Source of the DNA: Manduca sexta
Taxonomy: Eukaryota > Arthropoda > Insecta > Lepidoptera > Sphingidae
Assembly (NCBI RefSeq): GCF_014839805.1
Contig: NC_051121.1
Location: forward strand, 1,285,116-1,349,115
Direction: 5' to 3'
Length of the DNA: 64,000 bases
A program made the translations under genes and the position numbers. Below are positions 34,601-44,446 of this stretch, piece after piece (the first letter of the stretch is position 1; every line of letters starts with the position of its first letter). The notes beneath the pieces are model-generated. The model was not told where the DNA came from. It did no database searches and saw only the letters and a program-made list of their open reading frames with translations.

Positions 34601-37600
34601 CGAAATACTCGGTCAAGGAGGGAGCATTGATCGTTCGCTCACCACTTGTAAGTGACAGCGGCGAATACACTTGCACAGCTACGAACAAACTAGGGACAGA
34701 CAGCAAGGTCTTCAAAGGAATTGTGGAAGGTGAGAACTACAGTTACTTTTGTGTTCTAATAAGGACCTGTTTCATAAGGTCTAGTTAAGAATAATCATCG
34801 AATAAATTAGGACCTTACATATTAAATTAGCGTAAAAAAAAATCGAGTTTGTGTTCCTCCCATACCAAATGGCAGGAACACAAACTCGATTTTTTTTTGT
34901 AAAATAAAATTGATTAAAATCAAAGTATGCACCATTGTTATCCATGCACTTTTACTATATCATAGGGAGAATCAATAAACTCTCTGAAGGCGGCTTGGAC
35001 ACCCATATCGAAGTCAAATTTCTATCCTTGTAACAAGTTATCCAAATTACCGTAGAAGTAAATGGCTGTCTGTCGTGCAGTGTGTGGTCTAGCGTTGTCC
35101 TAAAGCACCAGTGGCCTAGAGCGATTGGCCATGACTGTTTAGCAGCTAGTTTTCAGTTAGTGGCAATAGATATGTGCTATAATCGTTTGGCTAGATTTTA
35201 TATAGCTGCATTGAATGATGCCGGTAATAGTTCACCAAGTTTCAAAGTAATCTAGGTCTTCGTGAAATCATAATACAACTATTAACTAACAATTTCAAAC
35301 ATTCCCAAGGTTTAAAGAAGGGTCAAATTAACGTAAAATATTTTATATTTTAGATGGAATAAATAGATATGACAAGGTTCATAACGTTCATGTATTAGCA
35401 GGAAAACAGTTTGAACTAAAATGTCAGCTGCCATATTCAGAGTCTGATGTAATTACGTGGTTTTACGTAAGTAGAAAATGTTACTTATTATTTGGATCTT
35501 ACGTACATACATAATATAATCTTGTACGTGTACCATTCCTAGCGAGTTAAGTTACGTCAATGGAAGATTAGTAAGGAGAGTATTTAATAAATCTTCAAAA
35601 CGCGAGGACCTGGTCTTTACTTTGCTATAGCCTTCAAAAGTTCAATATTCTTTTAGAATGATCAACTAATCAATACGAAACCTCACACAAAGACACTGCA
35701 CTTGGAAGGTGACATATCTAAAGATGGTAACTACTCATGTCGAGTCAGCAACGAAAATGGCTATGTGATGGATACGTACGAAGTAGACTTCGGATTCGCC
35801 CCAACATTCAAGGCCTATCAGGATGAGGTATTTGATTGGAGAGGCAAAGGAGACATGGATTGTGCTGTAACTGCTAAACCTAGTGCTACGGTAAGTTCCT
35901 TTCTTAAACTAACTTCTTTGAGACACAGCCTTACTTAATTTTACTTTTTCATAATATTATTAAAGATACTGTTAGTAGGTCCTAATACCACCGCAATGAC
36001 TATTTCTGCCGCCAAGCAGCAGTTTGCAGTCACTGTTGTGTTCCGGTTTGAAGGACATTGTAGCCAGTGTAACTACTGGACATGATAAGACTTAACATCT
36101 TATGTCTCAGGATGGTGAGCGCTGTGGAATGTGGAACCAAACAATAATTTCTAATTCAAGGTGTTGGATGGTGTTTCTATTAGTCATGGGCGGTCATATC
36201 GTTTACCATCAGGCGAAAGTCAAGCTCGTCTCGTCATTCAAAGCAATAAAAAATACATTAATATTGTCAACGGGAAATAAAACCTACGTACCGGTTATTA
36301 CCAACTGTATAACCAACCCTGAATGCTTAGACTCTTTAAATAGTACAAAAGCCGTATTCCCAGACGTCATAATATATAACAGTGCTATTATTGATATTAT
36401 AGGTCCAATGGATTTATAACGGGAAACGTATAGGCGTAGATGATGATCAATTGATTTTGCCGATATCTGGATTGGGACAGTACATGTGTATCGCGACTAA
36501 CGCCCATGGCTCCGTAAAGAGAAATTTCAATATAACCACCTCAGGTAAATATTAATAATGAATATATTTAATTCATGTGAAACCATGACTTCTGCTGTCC
36601 TTTAAGATTACCAACGTAATGCGTAAGTAGCATTATGTAGTATTTTATGATTAAAGGTTAAGCGTGATATCACTAGATTGACCTAATTTTGGTCTTGAAC
36701 GAATGAATCTGCTTGTGGCGAATCGTATGTATTTATTACTTTATATATTAATTAATAAAATTTGTAAACAGCCTGCCTTATAAACAACAAAGAGGATTTG
36801 GACTGGCGTTCACCGATTTTCGTTGCTGAAGATGGAAAATGGTTACATGGTAAAACAGAAAACGACTTTTACGTAATATCTAATGAAGAGAAACTCACTT
36901 TATCCTGCCGAAGCCAGGACTCAGTGCCGAACTCGTTTAGAACGCTTCCAGGAACTGACGAAGTTAAGGCTACATGTGTTGGTGAAAATAAGTTTTTAGT
37001 CGACGGAAAATCTTACAAATACTCTGATTTAAAATGTGATCGAGATATTAAGCCTCAAGTGAAAAGAACAGGAGAGCAGTGTTTCAACAAAGACACAGAA
37101 ATGATTCAAATCGGTTACCAGCTTAAAGAATTTGTTGAAGTATACAGAGTTTGTTTCGACGTCGTAAACAATGTTCCATTGTACTCACAAGTCAAAAATC
37201 TTAACGATAACAAATTTACTGGATCTGTGCCTCATTGGCACGTAGCTCCCGGCTTAGAATCCAAAAAGAAAAACTCGTATACCTACAATAAGTCATCGCA
37301 AAATTGCGGTGTCGTTAAGAAACAGTTGCTTAATGGCAATTACGTTCCCTTTGGTGCGGCTCAGCGTAGTACCTTCATTGAAAACTTAAACACAGTACCC
37401 GTTTGGCAAAACTGTGATAATTCTAGAGTAAGTAATATTTATTGCTTATGTTTTCAAATATAAAATTATTAGATCACCTGTATTACGTTGCATAATAAAT
37501 AAGTATTAAGTAGTAAACATGGTCCTTGGTTGAGGGGTTGGAACTGCACAAAAACCTTAAGAATGAAAATTACCTCTTTTTTCTTTAAGTTTCTTTTGAA

Positions 37601-38623
37601 ACCCTTTTTTGACGGTTTGCGGAACATAATGTTATTTTTATATACCTTTCTATTGCTGGATAGGTTATACGACTCAAGGGCCTGTCTTGCTATTGAGAGG
37701 AATAAGGCTTTCCCCTATCCTGAGACAATTTGAAGAGCATAAAAATTCTATAATTGAAATGTAAAGTACAAAAATCAAGGATGATCAGTTACATACATGA
37801 CAGCTAGTTAGAATTAATTTTGAAAATCCAGTAGTGAATCAATGTTACACGAATGGCTGTAGTGGTTGTCAGTTCTTTTGAGGTTTTCTTTTTTCAGTTC
37901 ATCTTACTAGTGATGCTAGTTATAATATAGTTTTCATTTTATTTTTTTAGGCGGATTGGAGTGACATAGAATCAGCTCTAGAACTCTATATTGACGAAAT
38001 TGAGAGCATGTGGTCGGGGGCAAGTCACTATGTTGATGCTGGGGCCGAATAATGCCTGAGTATTTGTGGAAGGTAAGTCACGTATAAATCATATATACCC
38101 GTTAGAAACTTTTATGAAAACAGCGTAAATAAACTGTGGAAAAATCCGGAAATGTACTTCTGAAATATTGCATTGAGTAGGAATGTACACGCTCATGTTA
38201 CTAGACCTTGTGACGTTATGCTAAATTATGTACTTTTTTCTATTCTACAGCTACCTTACCAATTTATTTTAAGTCCCTTATAACATTTATTTTTCAGCGC
38301 ATTTTGAAGATCTCGGCAAACACAATATTTTTCTTAAGTTAATAAAAATATGGAATAATTTATTCTTATCCATTTTTATGAGATAAAATAACTTGTAACA
38401 TGATTTATTATTTTCTCAGGTCGTAAAATTGGTGGACGTGGATCCAATCGCGATAGTATTCGTTAACGATCAACGCCCGAAAGAGAGTCAACTCCTTTGC
38501 AAGAATGTGTGCCCTGTCGGAGGTGAATCACTGGTGGAATACGCTGACAAATACACTTATTGCTGCAAAATGAATGACTTCCTCACAGCATTGAACATTC
38601 CTAAAGAAGTGTTTACCGTTTAG
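28656..38623 (+). CDS. Secreted vWA-immunoglobulin protein with C-terminal nuclease-like domain (hemicentin-like fusion), frameshifted near the end
   Basis: Sixteen exons fit by splice site and phase: 28656-28887, 29469-29698, 30615-30740, 31107-31193, 32156-32284, 32867-33032, 33471-33661, 33851-33923 (GC donor), 34096-34239, 34598-34729, 35354-35466, 35657-35890, 36403-36544, 36772-37427, 37951-38072, 38420-38623. All other introns are GT..AG. The ATG opens a signal peptide (hydrophobic to about residue 19). Residues 30-225 are a vWA domain with metal site D35-x-T-x-S39 and the hemicentin-type GGGGDCPEFS motif. Residues 226-411 match the linker after the hemicentin vWA domain. Three Ig domains follow (about 412-503, 504-600, 600-665) with DSGEYTC, DGNYSC and GQYMC. 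From 667 on the protein resembles insect DNA/RNA non-specific endonucleases (KATCVGENKFLVDGKSY, FGAAQRSTF, VPVWQNC). The expected Arg-Gly-His segment is absent, so catalysis is unlikely. In the reading frame a TAA stops translation at 38050 (918 residues); conserved PEYLWK and exon 16 lie in another frame. An extracellular binding role is inferred, not shown. Confidence 0.85.
29715..29965 (+). repeat. Family E retroelement fragment in intron 2
   Basis: TTTCTGCCTCCAAGCAGCAG through CAGGCGAATGGCAAGCTCGT, same order as the copy at 9590. It starts 16 bases after the exon 2 donor. Confidence 0.75.
30260..30289. repeat. Perfect 14-bp-arm palindrome in intron 2
   Basis: CTTGACTATACTCA, two bases, then its exact complement. 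Lies next to a SINE. Confidence 0.85.
30299..30560 (-). mobile_element. SINE family C in intron 2, full length
   Basis: Reversed family C with box B at CGGGATTCAAACCTAGG and head to CATCGAGCCAG. It is antisense to the host gene. No clear target duplication; the palindrome at its left edge may have replaced it. Confidence 0.82.
31606..31690 (-). repeat. SINE family C, internally deleted, in intron 4
   Basis: The 3' piece (CTCAAGGGTAGGCAGAGGTG) is joined directly to the head (GTCGTACCGCGTGCGCAG), so the middle is missing. Confidence 0.55.
31930..32105 (+). repeat. Dispersed repeat family F in intron 4
   Basis: GCACGTAAAGCCATTGG, CTCTCCGGTCATGTCGGATT, GGAACAGAGTGCACCTGTGT and CCTCCTGCGTACTTGGCAGA form a block typical of a common lepidopteran repeat. 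It ends about 50 bases before exon 5. The two overlapping frames across it are not genes. Confidence 0.5.
32339..32604 (-). mobile_element. SINE family C in intron 5, full length with target duplications
   Basis: CATAGTACATTA occurs exactly at 32327-32338 and 32605-32616. The copy is close to the 49.9-kb one, so it is fairly young. It begins 54 bases after the exon 5 donor. Confidence 0.93.
33140..33300. repeat. Family G fragment folded as an inverted pair, intron 6
   Basis: CACCTGATGGTAAGTGGAGTG at about 33178 is met about 75 bp later by its imperfect complement (CACTCCACTTACTATAAGGTGC). The order suggests two opposed family G pieces. Confidence 0.6.
34834..35135 (-). pseudogene. Mariner transposase C-terminal remnant with hairpin, intron 10
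   Basis: Minus-strand translation gives DNARPHTARQTA, LDNLLQG and AAFREFIDSP with several stops, the usual C-terminal part of a DD34D mariner transposase. To the left lies a hairpin with perfect 25-bp arms (34834-34858 and 34874-34898, loop 15) of the form A-run, TCGAGTTTGTGTTCCT, which probably derives from its terminal repeat. The 5' part of the element is missing. Confidence 0.75.
35978..36250 (+). repeat. Family E retroelement fragment in intron 12
   Basis: CCACCGCAATGACTATTTCTGCC through CATCAGGCGAAAGTCAAGCTCG. Same orientation as the host gene; a 105-codon frame across it is spurious. Confidence 0.75.
38041..38054 (+). other. Frameshift in exon 15 of the vWA-Ig-nuclease gene
   Basis: The frame that fits splicing and homology (ADWSDIE ... 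WSG) meets TAA at 38050-38052. The family-typical PEYLWK and the splice to exon 16 (VVKLVDVDP) are in the +2 frame from 38052. One missing base, or two extra, in or near the GGGG run at 38041-38044 would explain it. It may be an assembly error, a polymorphism or true decay. Confidence 0.75.
38420..38623 (+). CDS. Terminal exon of the nuclease-like domain (out of frame with upstream exon as sequenced)
   Basis: Starts after a TTTTCTCAG acceptor in phase 0 and ends at TAG 38621-38623. It encodes 67 residues with VVKLVD, AIVFVNDQRP and four to five cysteines (C-KNVC, CCK) that resemble the end of insect nuclease proteins. Its open frame and good acceptor suggest it was functional until recently. 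Confidence 0.7.
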   Translation, partial: VVKLVDVDPIAIVFVNDQRPKESQLLCKNVCPVGGESLVEYADKYTYCCKMNDFLTALNIPKEVFTV

Positions 38624-38781
38624 TACAAACCTAGTAATATAACATTATATAATTATATAGTTTTTATTTTGGAAAATATTTGAATTGAGAATTGTGTGAC
38701 ACAAACAAATAACTACCCAACAATTATTTATTTGTACGGATTTAATTCATAGGCCCTTTAACAGTTCATAATGTTACAAAG

Positions 38782-38787
38782 AATAAA
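38782..38787 (+). terminator. Polyadenylation signal AATAAA after the vWA-Ig gene
   Basis: AATAAA lies 159 bases after the last stop codon. A second AATAAA lies near 38822. Confidence 0.5.
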
Positions 38788-38829
38788 TATTATTTTGGTA
38801 TTGTTTCTCCTAAAATATTATAATAAACT

Positions 38830-39784
38830 TAGGACATTATTCAAATCAATGTCGGTCAGCCTCAGATAGATCTGCCGTATCATCGTCTGCTTTATTGTTT
38901 GCTTCGCCTTTGATCCCCATTCTCTTCCAGCGTCGCCTAGTCACGGGATACCTACCGACCTACAAAATTCTAACTACATCAATCTGTTTTGGAGTCTTCA
39001 TACCGTTTTAAAAAGCAATTCCAATCGAATATATATATTTGTAAAATGCAGGTAAATTTATAACTTCGACTTTTCTTATGACCAAGTCGAATCCGCCCCG
39101 TGGCTCTAAACATGTATATAACATTTTACAGATTCAAATAAATCATATCATTTCAACATGCAAATTAGGATTGTAAATTATACATACTTGTAACACGATA
39201 GTAATAATTTTTTTATTAATATCGTGTTATTAGTATTTTTTTATTAATATTGTTTTGAATATAAAAATTGAAGAAAGAAATATTAAATAAATTAATTAAT
39301 CTATAAAAATTAATTCTTATTTCCCTTTTGGCCACGCTATAACTTAAGAAAGACTTAACCGATATCATTTTTATTTTTTTATTTTGTTGTTACGGCTAAT
39401 TTCTCAGAAAATTTAAAAATTTCAGTTTTAACGATTATTTTTTGTTCGCGCATTTGCTAAATGTGAATCTTCAAAATTAATTTAATTGCCAAAATGGTTT
39501 TGAGTAAAAAGTAAACGAAAAGCTGAATTTCGACTGCAATATTCATAGCTAAGACAGAACAACGCCTGTTAGCTCAGCTAGTAACAAATAAATGAAAGAA
39601 GAGTGACAACCCTACCAAACGCTTAGTACAAACATCAAAGCTCGCTACAATAGGAAGCTTATATTATTGTAAATATTGTACAAGCGATATTTGCATTACT
39701 CTTTCCGCTTCCAGATCAAGGATTATATTGTTTCTTTTGTACTAGCTAAATAAATAATGAACTTGAAAGTAAAATGATTGTAAC
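38830..39784. other. Unassigned intergenic sequence downstream of the gene
   Basis: AT-rich. 39060-39125 (ACTTCGACTTTTC, CCGCCCCGTGGCTC) may be a repeat piece. No gene seen. Confidence 0.35.
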
Positions 39785-39965
39785 AAATCAGTAGTGAAGG
39801 GTCCATATAGCCCGATTCCTGCCGGCTTTCTTTTCGTAACTCGTGTTAAACCTAATTATTATTAGAATGATTTGCAGACCGTATTAATGCATATCAATTA
39901 TTTTAAAATTTATGGGCAGTCGTATTGCTTACCAGGCGAACGGAAACCTTGTCTTGTTCGATGTA
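39785..39965 (+). repeat. SINE family D fragment followed by family E fragment
   Basis: 39785-39895 matches, reversed, 27885-27975 (GGGTCCATATAGCCCGATTC, ATTTGCAGACCGTATTAATG). 39912-39962 (TATGGGCAGTCGTATTGC, CAGGCGAACGGAAACCTTG) is the end of family E. Confidence 0.55.
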
Positions 39966-41871
39966 ACCACTTCTGGGTAACGTTTTGTTGCTGCGATCTG
40001 GTATGGTTGTGAGACGTGTGAACTCTACGCATTAACCTTTTGTCTCTTTCCCGAAGTATTACTTGCAGGTTTAAGGAATTTTGTCCTCTGTTTAATGAAG
40101 AAATCCCTTCTAGCCGAATTTCAGCCCGAGATATTATAGTGCAAATTGTGTGTGCAATATACATGTGCTCTCTTTGTTCCTTCACTCGCGTAGTCTCGTG
40201 AAACGGCAATCATATATGACTAGAGAGATCTGATGTAAGACCTACTTTACTTCTGTTTCGAGGCACCGGCGATTTCCTGAAGAGATGCGACTGAGTAATT
40301 TAATTACTAAGCATTATCGATGATTATGATTGATGCCGGTCCTAGACTATGCAACAATAAACTCTAAATACATCACTTGATGTAGACATAGTGGACTAAC
40401 GATAGAAACATTTATGACCCAATAAATTGGACGAGTCCCTCGCGACGCAGCAGATATTCCAATACCGCTGGTTTGGCGTCTAGACTAGACTACCCAAACG
40501 TTCCTCAAATGTATTCAATACGAACATGACTGCGAAATACTTTTGCAATATACGTAATTTGTTGGGAGGGAGACAGACTTTGAATTTGAAATTCATAATA
40601 TTTTGCTAGCTTGATTTAAAACTAGCGTTAGCTCGCAGCACTGCTTGCGTGAAAGCCGTAGGCGTAGCTCAAGGGGGATCGGGTGGTCCGTACCCACTCT
40701 AGAATTGCGTAATGCCAACCCACAGAATGGTTAGCCCCAACTACTTAAAATTTTTAAAACCACCAAAACTGTCAACAATTATAAAGACACGGAAGTCCTT
40801 TCTTAGTCTAGGGACTTCTAGAATATTACTTGTACGTCGATGATGGTAGCCCTTATCCAAAATAATATAATTCCGTCTGTTCTGTTCTGGAATAAAGAAA
40901 ATGTAAAACACTAAGCTAGTCAAATCAATTCCAAAATAAGTATAACTAACGAGCGAAAGAATCGATTCCTCTAATGAAGTTATTTTCCATTAAAATCGGG
41001 TCGTAAAATTGAACGTCAACATAAAAAGGAACCTCTTATTCGGAGGCCCAAACTGAGGGTAAATAATTAGATTAGAGAGGAAATGTCCTGACTGTATTGA
41101 CTCAATTATATTGAATTGTCCCCCTTGATTGGATAGCATGGAGATTTTTTGGAGTCGCTTCGTGAATGGGTATGGGTTTTACAAATGATGAAGAAGAAAT
41201 TATAGGAGACCCAAAGAAGTAGGCAGAAAGCCATCAGCTCGATGGCTTTGCGTGTGATCGTTTTATATTCTGTTGCAGTAAGATGGTAGAAAAAGTCTTA
41301 AATACCAGTGATATTATTGGAGACCTAATAAATCTCCGCTGGTTTCCTAATGACAGTATTTAATTACTCATCGCACAGGATAAACTAGGAAAATCTCTCC
41401 ATACTGGTGGTAAACAAAGTTGCTATCCTTTATCTTCTCTTACAGTCTGATAAAGCATATACATCAGCCTGTTTTAATGTTTATGGCCCTTTTTCATCCC
41501 AAGATACTTATCCTACTTACCTTCAATTAACAACAAAAGACCAGTTTGGCCTCATTCTCAGAAATCTACATCTGAGATAAAATTAACCAGAACTAATGAA
41601 TGTTACCATCTTTAATATAACGTCTTTAGAAAACCTACGAAGTAATCTATCACTGTCACTTAGACAGATTAAGTTGTGGAAGTCGCACGAACTTGTACCA
41701 ATCTTTGTAGCTCGGTCTTGTATTCCGTTGAGAATGCACCAGATATGCATGTTGGTTGACGAGATTAAAACGATAATATACCGATGTTAAAAGAGAATAT
41801 CGATTTTTTTGCACACGATAGTTATTTAGACAATTTAGAAGCTTTATTAAAAACTATTTTTTTGCTCGCAA
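39966..41871. other. Unassigned intergenic sequence
   Basis: Frames of 60-99 codons show no domain. No clear repeat seen. Confidence 0.4.
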
Positions 41872-42090
41872 CTCTGTTCCCGGGTTTCAATTCCTTGTAG
41901 GGCAAAGGTATATTGGGTTTGTATTCTCAGTATTAGCCCTGAGTCTGGAATTTGAGCCCGATGTAGATGGGCCGTTCCGTTATTGCTGTCGCCATGGAAC
42001 AAAATATATATGTTGAAAAGTGGGTGTTCCCTGGTTGCACATCTGTCTACCTCTTCGTAGATAAAGGCGTGATGTGTAAGCGTCTGTATG
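41872..42090 (+). repeat. SINE family C, damaged head
   Basis: Starts inside the head at CCCGGGTTTCAATTCC, then TCTCAGTATTAGCCCTGAGT, GTTGAAAAGTGGGTGTTCC and AGATAAAGGCGTGATG. Confidence 0.7.
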
Positions 42091-42202
42091 GTCTTCTGCT
42101 GGTCTAATATGTACGATAGAAGGATGCAAGCAGAAAAACTCAATATTAAATTATTTAAGATTAATCGATCGATTCGATCGAAGCTTATCGAATTGATAAG
42201 CG

Positions 42203-42470
42203 GTGGAGGCTAGTTGGTTGTGGAACGGACTTCCGAGACGAATGTCCGCAGGTTCAAAACCCAAGGGCAAACCTCTCTAACTTTTCAAAAATGATGTGTG
42301 TATTCTTTGTGAATTGTCGCATGCTTTTATGATGAAGGAAAATATCGTGAGGAAATCTGCAAACCTTAAAAATTCTCTATAGGAATTTTGATGGTGTAAA
42401 GTCTACCAATCCGCACTAGGCCAGCGTGGTGGCCTCAGGCCTAATCCTTCTCAGTAGTAGAGACTACAAA
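42203..42470 (+). mobile_element. SINE family B, 3' truncated
   Basis: Head GGCTAGTTGGTTGTGGAACG, box B GGTTCAAAACCC, ends at CTTCTCAGTAGTAGAGA; the final GCCCGTGCCC tail is missing. Confidence 0.75.
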
Positions 42471-42539
42471 TATCCTACAAAGCAATACAATTTTCCATTG
42501 ACTCATCTTCCTAGACAACACAAACCTAAATTATAACCT

Positions 42540-42547
42540 AAAGGGAT
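42540..42547. repeat. 8-bp target duplication (AAAGGGAT), left
   Basis: Exact match at 44439-44446, directly outside the inverted termini. Confidence 0.88.
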
Positions 42548-43065
42548 TAGTGTTGCCCAAATGCAAGAACAAGACGAGACTTAGCCAGTCTTGGTCTTGG
42601 TTTTGCGCCAATACACCTGATCTTGGTCTTGGTCTTGGTCTTGCGCTCCCAGTCTTGGTCTTGGTCTTGGTCTTGCAGCAAGAGTCTTGCAAGTCTTGCA
42701 ATTACCTATTAGTCTATTACTATTTATTAAAGTTTACTTTAAATCTTAGAAAAACGTATTAGAATTGGAACATTGTGAGCTTGAATTAACATAGCCATAG
42801 TAAAGATCAAGCAGATTAATAAATAACTGAAGATTTGATAAGAAATTCGAAAAATCAACTGACCTATATGTCGTTTTCCATGGAAGTAACTGTTTCTTAA
42901 TAAACATTTATGATTTATAAGCTTACATTTGCTAAAACATGTAAAAACAAATTAATTACAATAACTTGACTGTATTTTAAAGAACAATACTTATCTGTCT
43001 AGAAAGAGATTGAACCTTCAACTTATAAGAAATTTAATAAAAGAGTTTTACGATTTATCATTGTA

Positions 43066-43240
43066 TCCCAAAGTAAAAATGAAAAATTATTATTAATATT
43101 TCCCAATTGGAACCCGAGTGGGGCCAAAGTGGGAAATCCCAAAGTAAAAATGAAAAATTATTGTTAACATTTCCTAATTGGGGCTTGAGTGGGATTTAAG
43201 TGGGAAATCCCAACGTTGAAATAGTAAATTATTGCTAATA
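43066..43240. repeat. 71-bp tandem repeat inside the hAT element
   Basis: Units 43066-43136 and 43137-43207 begin TCCCAAAGTAAAAATGAAAA and end GTGGGAAA; a third, decayed unit follows. Confidence 0.9.
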
Positions 43241-43374
43241 GTTCCGCTTGAATAAATCTAACTAAGATAAACGAAAAACAGAAACAAATATTAAACATTT
43301 AACCGCAATATTAGTAATATCATCTAGTTGATTCGATGTACATCAAATAAAGCGACGAATGTAATATTCCCGCT

Positions 43375-43440
43375 TGGACCAGTGGTAACGTGAACGACTG
43401 ATGATCAAGAGGACCCGAGTTCGAGCCCAACTGACGACAA
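43375..43440 (+). other. tRNA-like sequence inside the hAT element
   Basis: CAGTGGTAACGTGAACG resembles a D-arm/box A and CGAGTTCGAGCCC is a good box B, but arms do not pair into a full cloverleaf. Probably a SINE head or tRNA relic. Confidence 0.35.
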
Positions 43441-43555
43441 GGATGCATTCAACCAATAGTTCACTTTCTAATCGAAATATAAAGTTATAGTACCATCAGA
43501 GTCCGTAATTCAAAATTATTTTTGATTTTTGAAATTTTAGATTTTTATAAATTTA

Positions 43556-43705
43556 GATTGGGATCTGATGGGGATTTCCCAATTGGGCCCCATTTGGTAT
43601 TTCCCAATGGGGGCCCATTTGGGATTTCCCAATGGGGGCCCAAGAGGGTTTTGCGTGACATCCCAAAGTGAGCCCCAAGAGGGAAGCCCAAGAGGGGCCC
43701 CATTG
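43556..43705. repeat. GC-rich short repeats inside the hAT element
   Basis: At least three units of TTTCCCAAT(T/G)GGG..CCCATTTGG, then CCCAAGAGGG variants. They are partly self-complementary. Confidence 0.8.
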
Positions 43706-44446
43706 GTCGCACTTTTAAATTTCTAGTCGGGCTATCCTTACCATTTTATCCCAATCATAATACTACTTGCGTGATCAGTATAATGTATTCATTTTCATTC
43801 TAAGCACTCTGAAACTTATTTATTCTTTGGAACACCTGTAGGTACTCTTAAAATTCGAAATTATTTTGCATGAGTATACCTACGCCCTATGGCGGCAATC
43901 AAATAGTGTCAAATGTTATGATTTCGGCGTGGCGGCAACGATTGTTTTAGATTTCAAAAGAAGCCGCCGGCGCGTGTATCATAACCATGTACTTCCGAAA
44001 AGCGGCAAATTTCTTTGAGAAGTAAGTACAAAACCTTTGATGCCGCATTATCAAAGTGCCGATGGTTAAAACATAGCTATGCATGCACTCAGTTTGATTT
44101 TAATAGATATATTTTAATCGCTATGTTTATGGTATTAGTCGTAATGCGCATAGGTCCAGTTTTTCATATTCTTTGATATAGTTTTTTGCGTCTCATAGAA
44201 TTCCTAAGCGTACCTACCTATACACCGAACTGTTACACCTAACTACTCAGTGAAATAGCGCTAAGTTGCAAGACGCAAGAGTCTTGCAGGCTATGTCTTG
44301 TTCTTGCTCAAGTCTTGCACGGTCAGTCTTGGTCTTGGTCTTGCTAAAAATACGCGGTCTTGTTCTTGGTCTTGGTCTTGCAAAAACGCAAGAACAAGAC
44401 CAAGGCTGCAAGACCAAGACTGAATTTGGGCAACACTAAAAGGGAT

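Larger units (their letters stand above)
42548..44438. mobile_element. Non-autonomous hAT-type DNA transposon, 1891 bp, with TCTTGG subterminal arrays
   Basis: Ends are TAGTGTTGCCCAAAT and its exact complement. With the 8-bp duplication this fits the hAT superfamily. Just inside each end lies a run of TCTTGG / TCTTGC hexamers (42590-42705 left; 44255-44425 right, in part inverted), possibly transposase-binding sites. The core has a 71-bp tandem repeat (43066-43207 plus a partial third unit), a GC-rich block of TTTCCCAATGGGGGCCC-like repeats (43556-43705) and a tRNA-like stretch (43375-43440). There is no transposase frame. Confidence 0.88.

Noticed and set aside
36102..36419. 105-codon plus-strand frame in intron 12
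   Set aside because: Translation of a family E repeat; similar peptides arise at 29.8 and 46.5 kb.
38420..38623. Separate small cysteine-rich gene
   Set aside because: It has a splice acceptor at its start, no ATG in place, and matches the end of the nuclease family.
43375..43440. Functional tRNA gene in the hAT element
   Set aside because: Good box B only; acceptor and anticodon arms do not pair.
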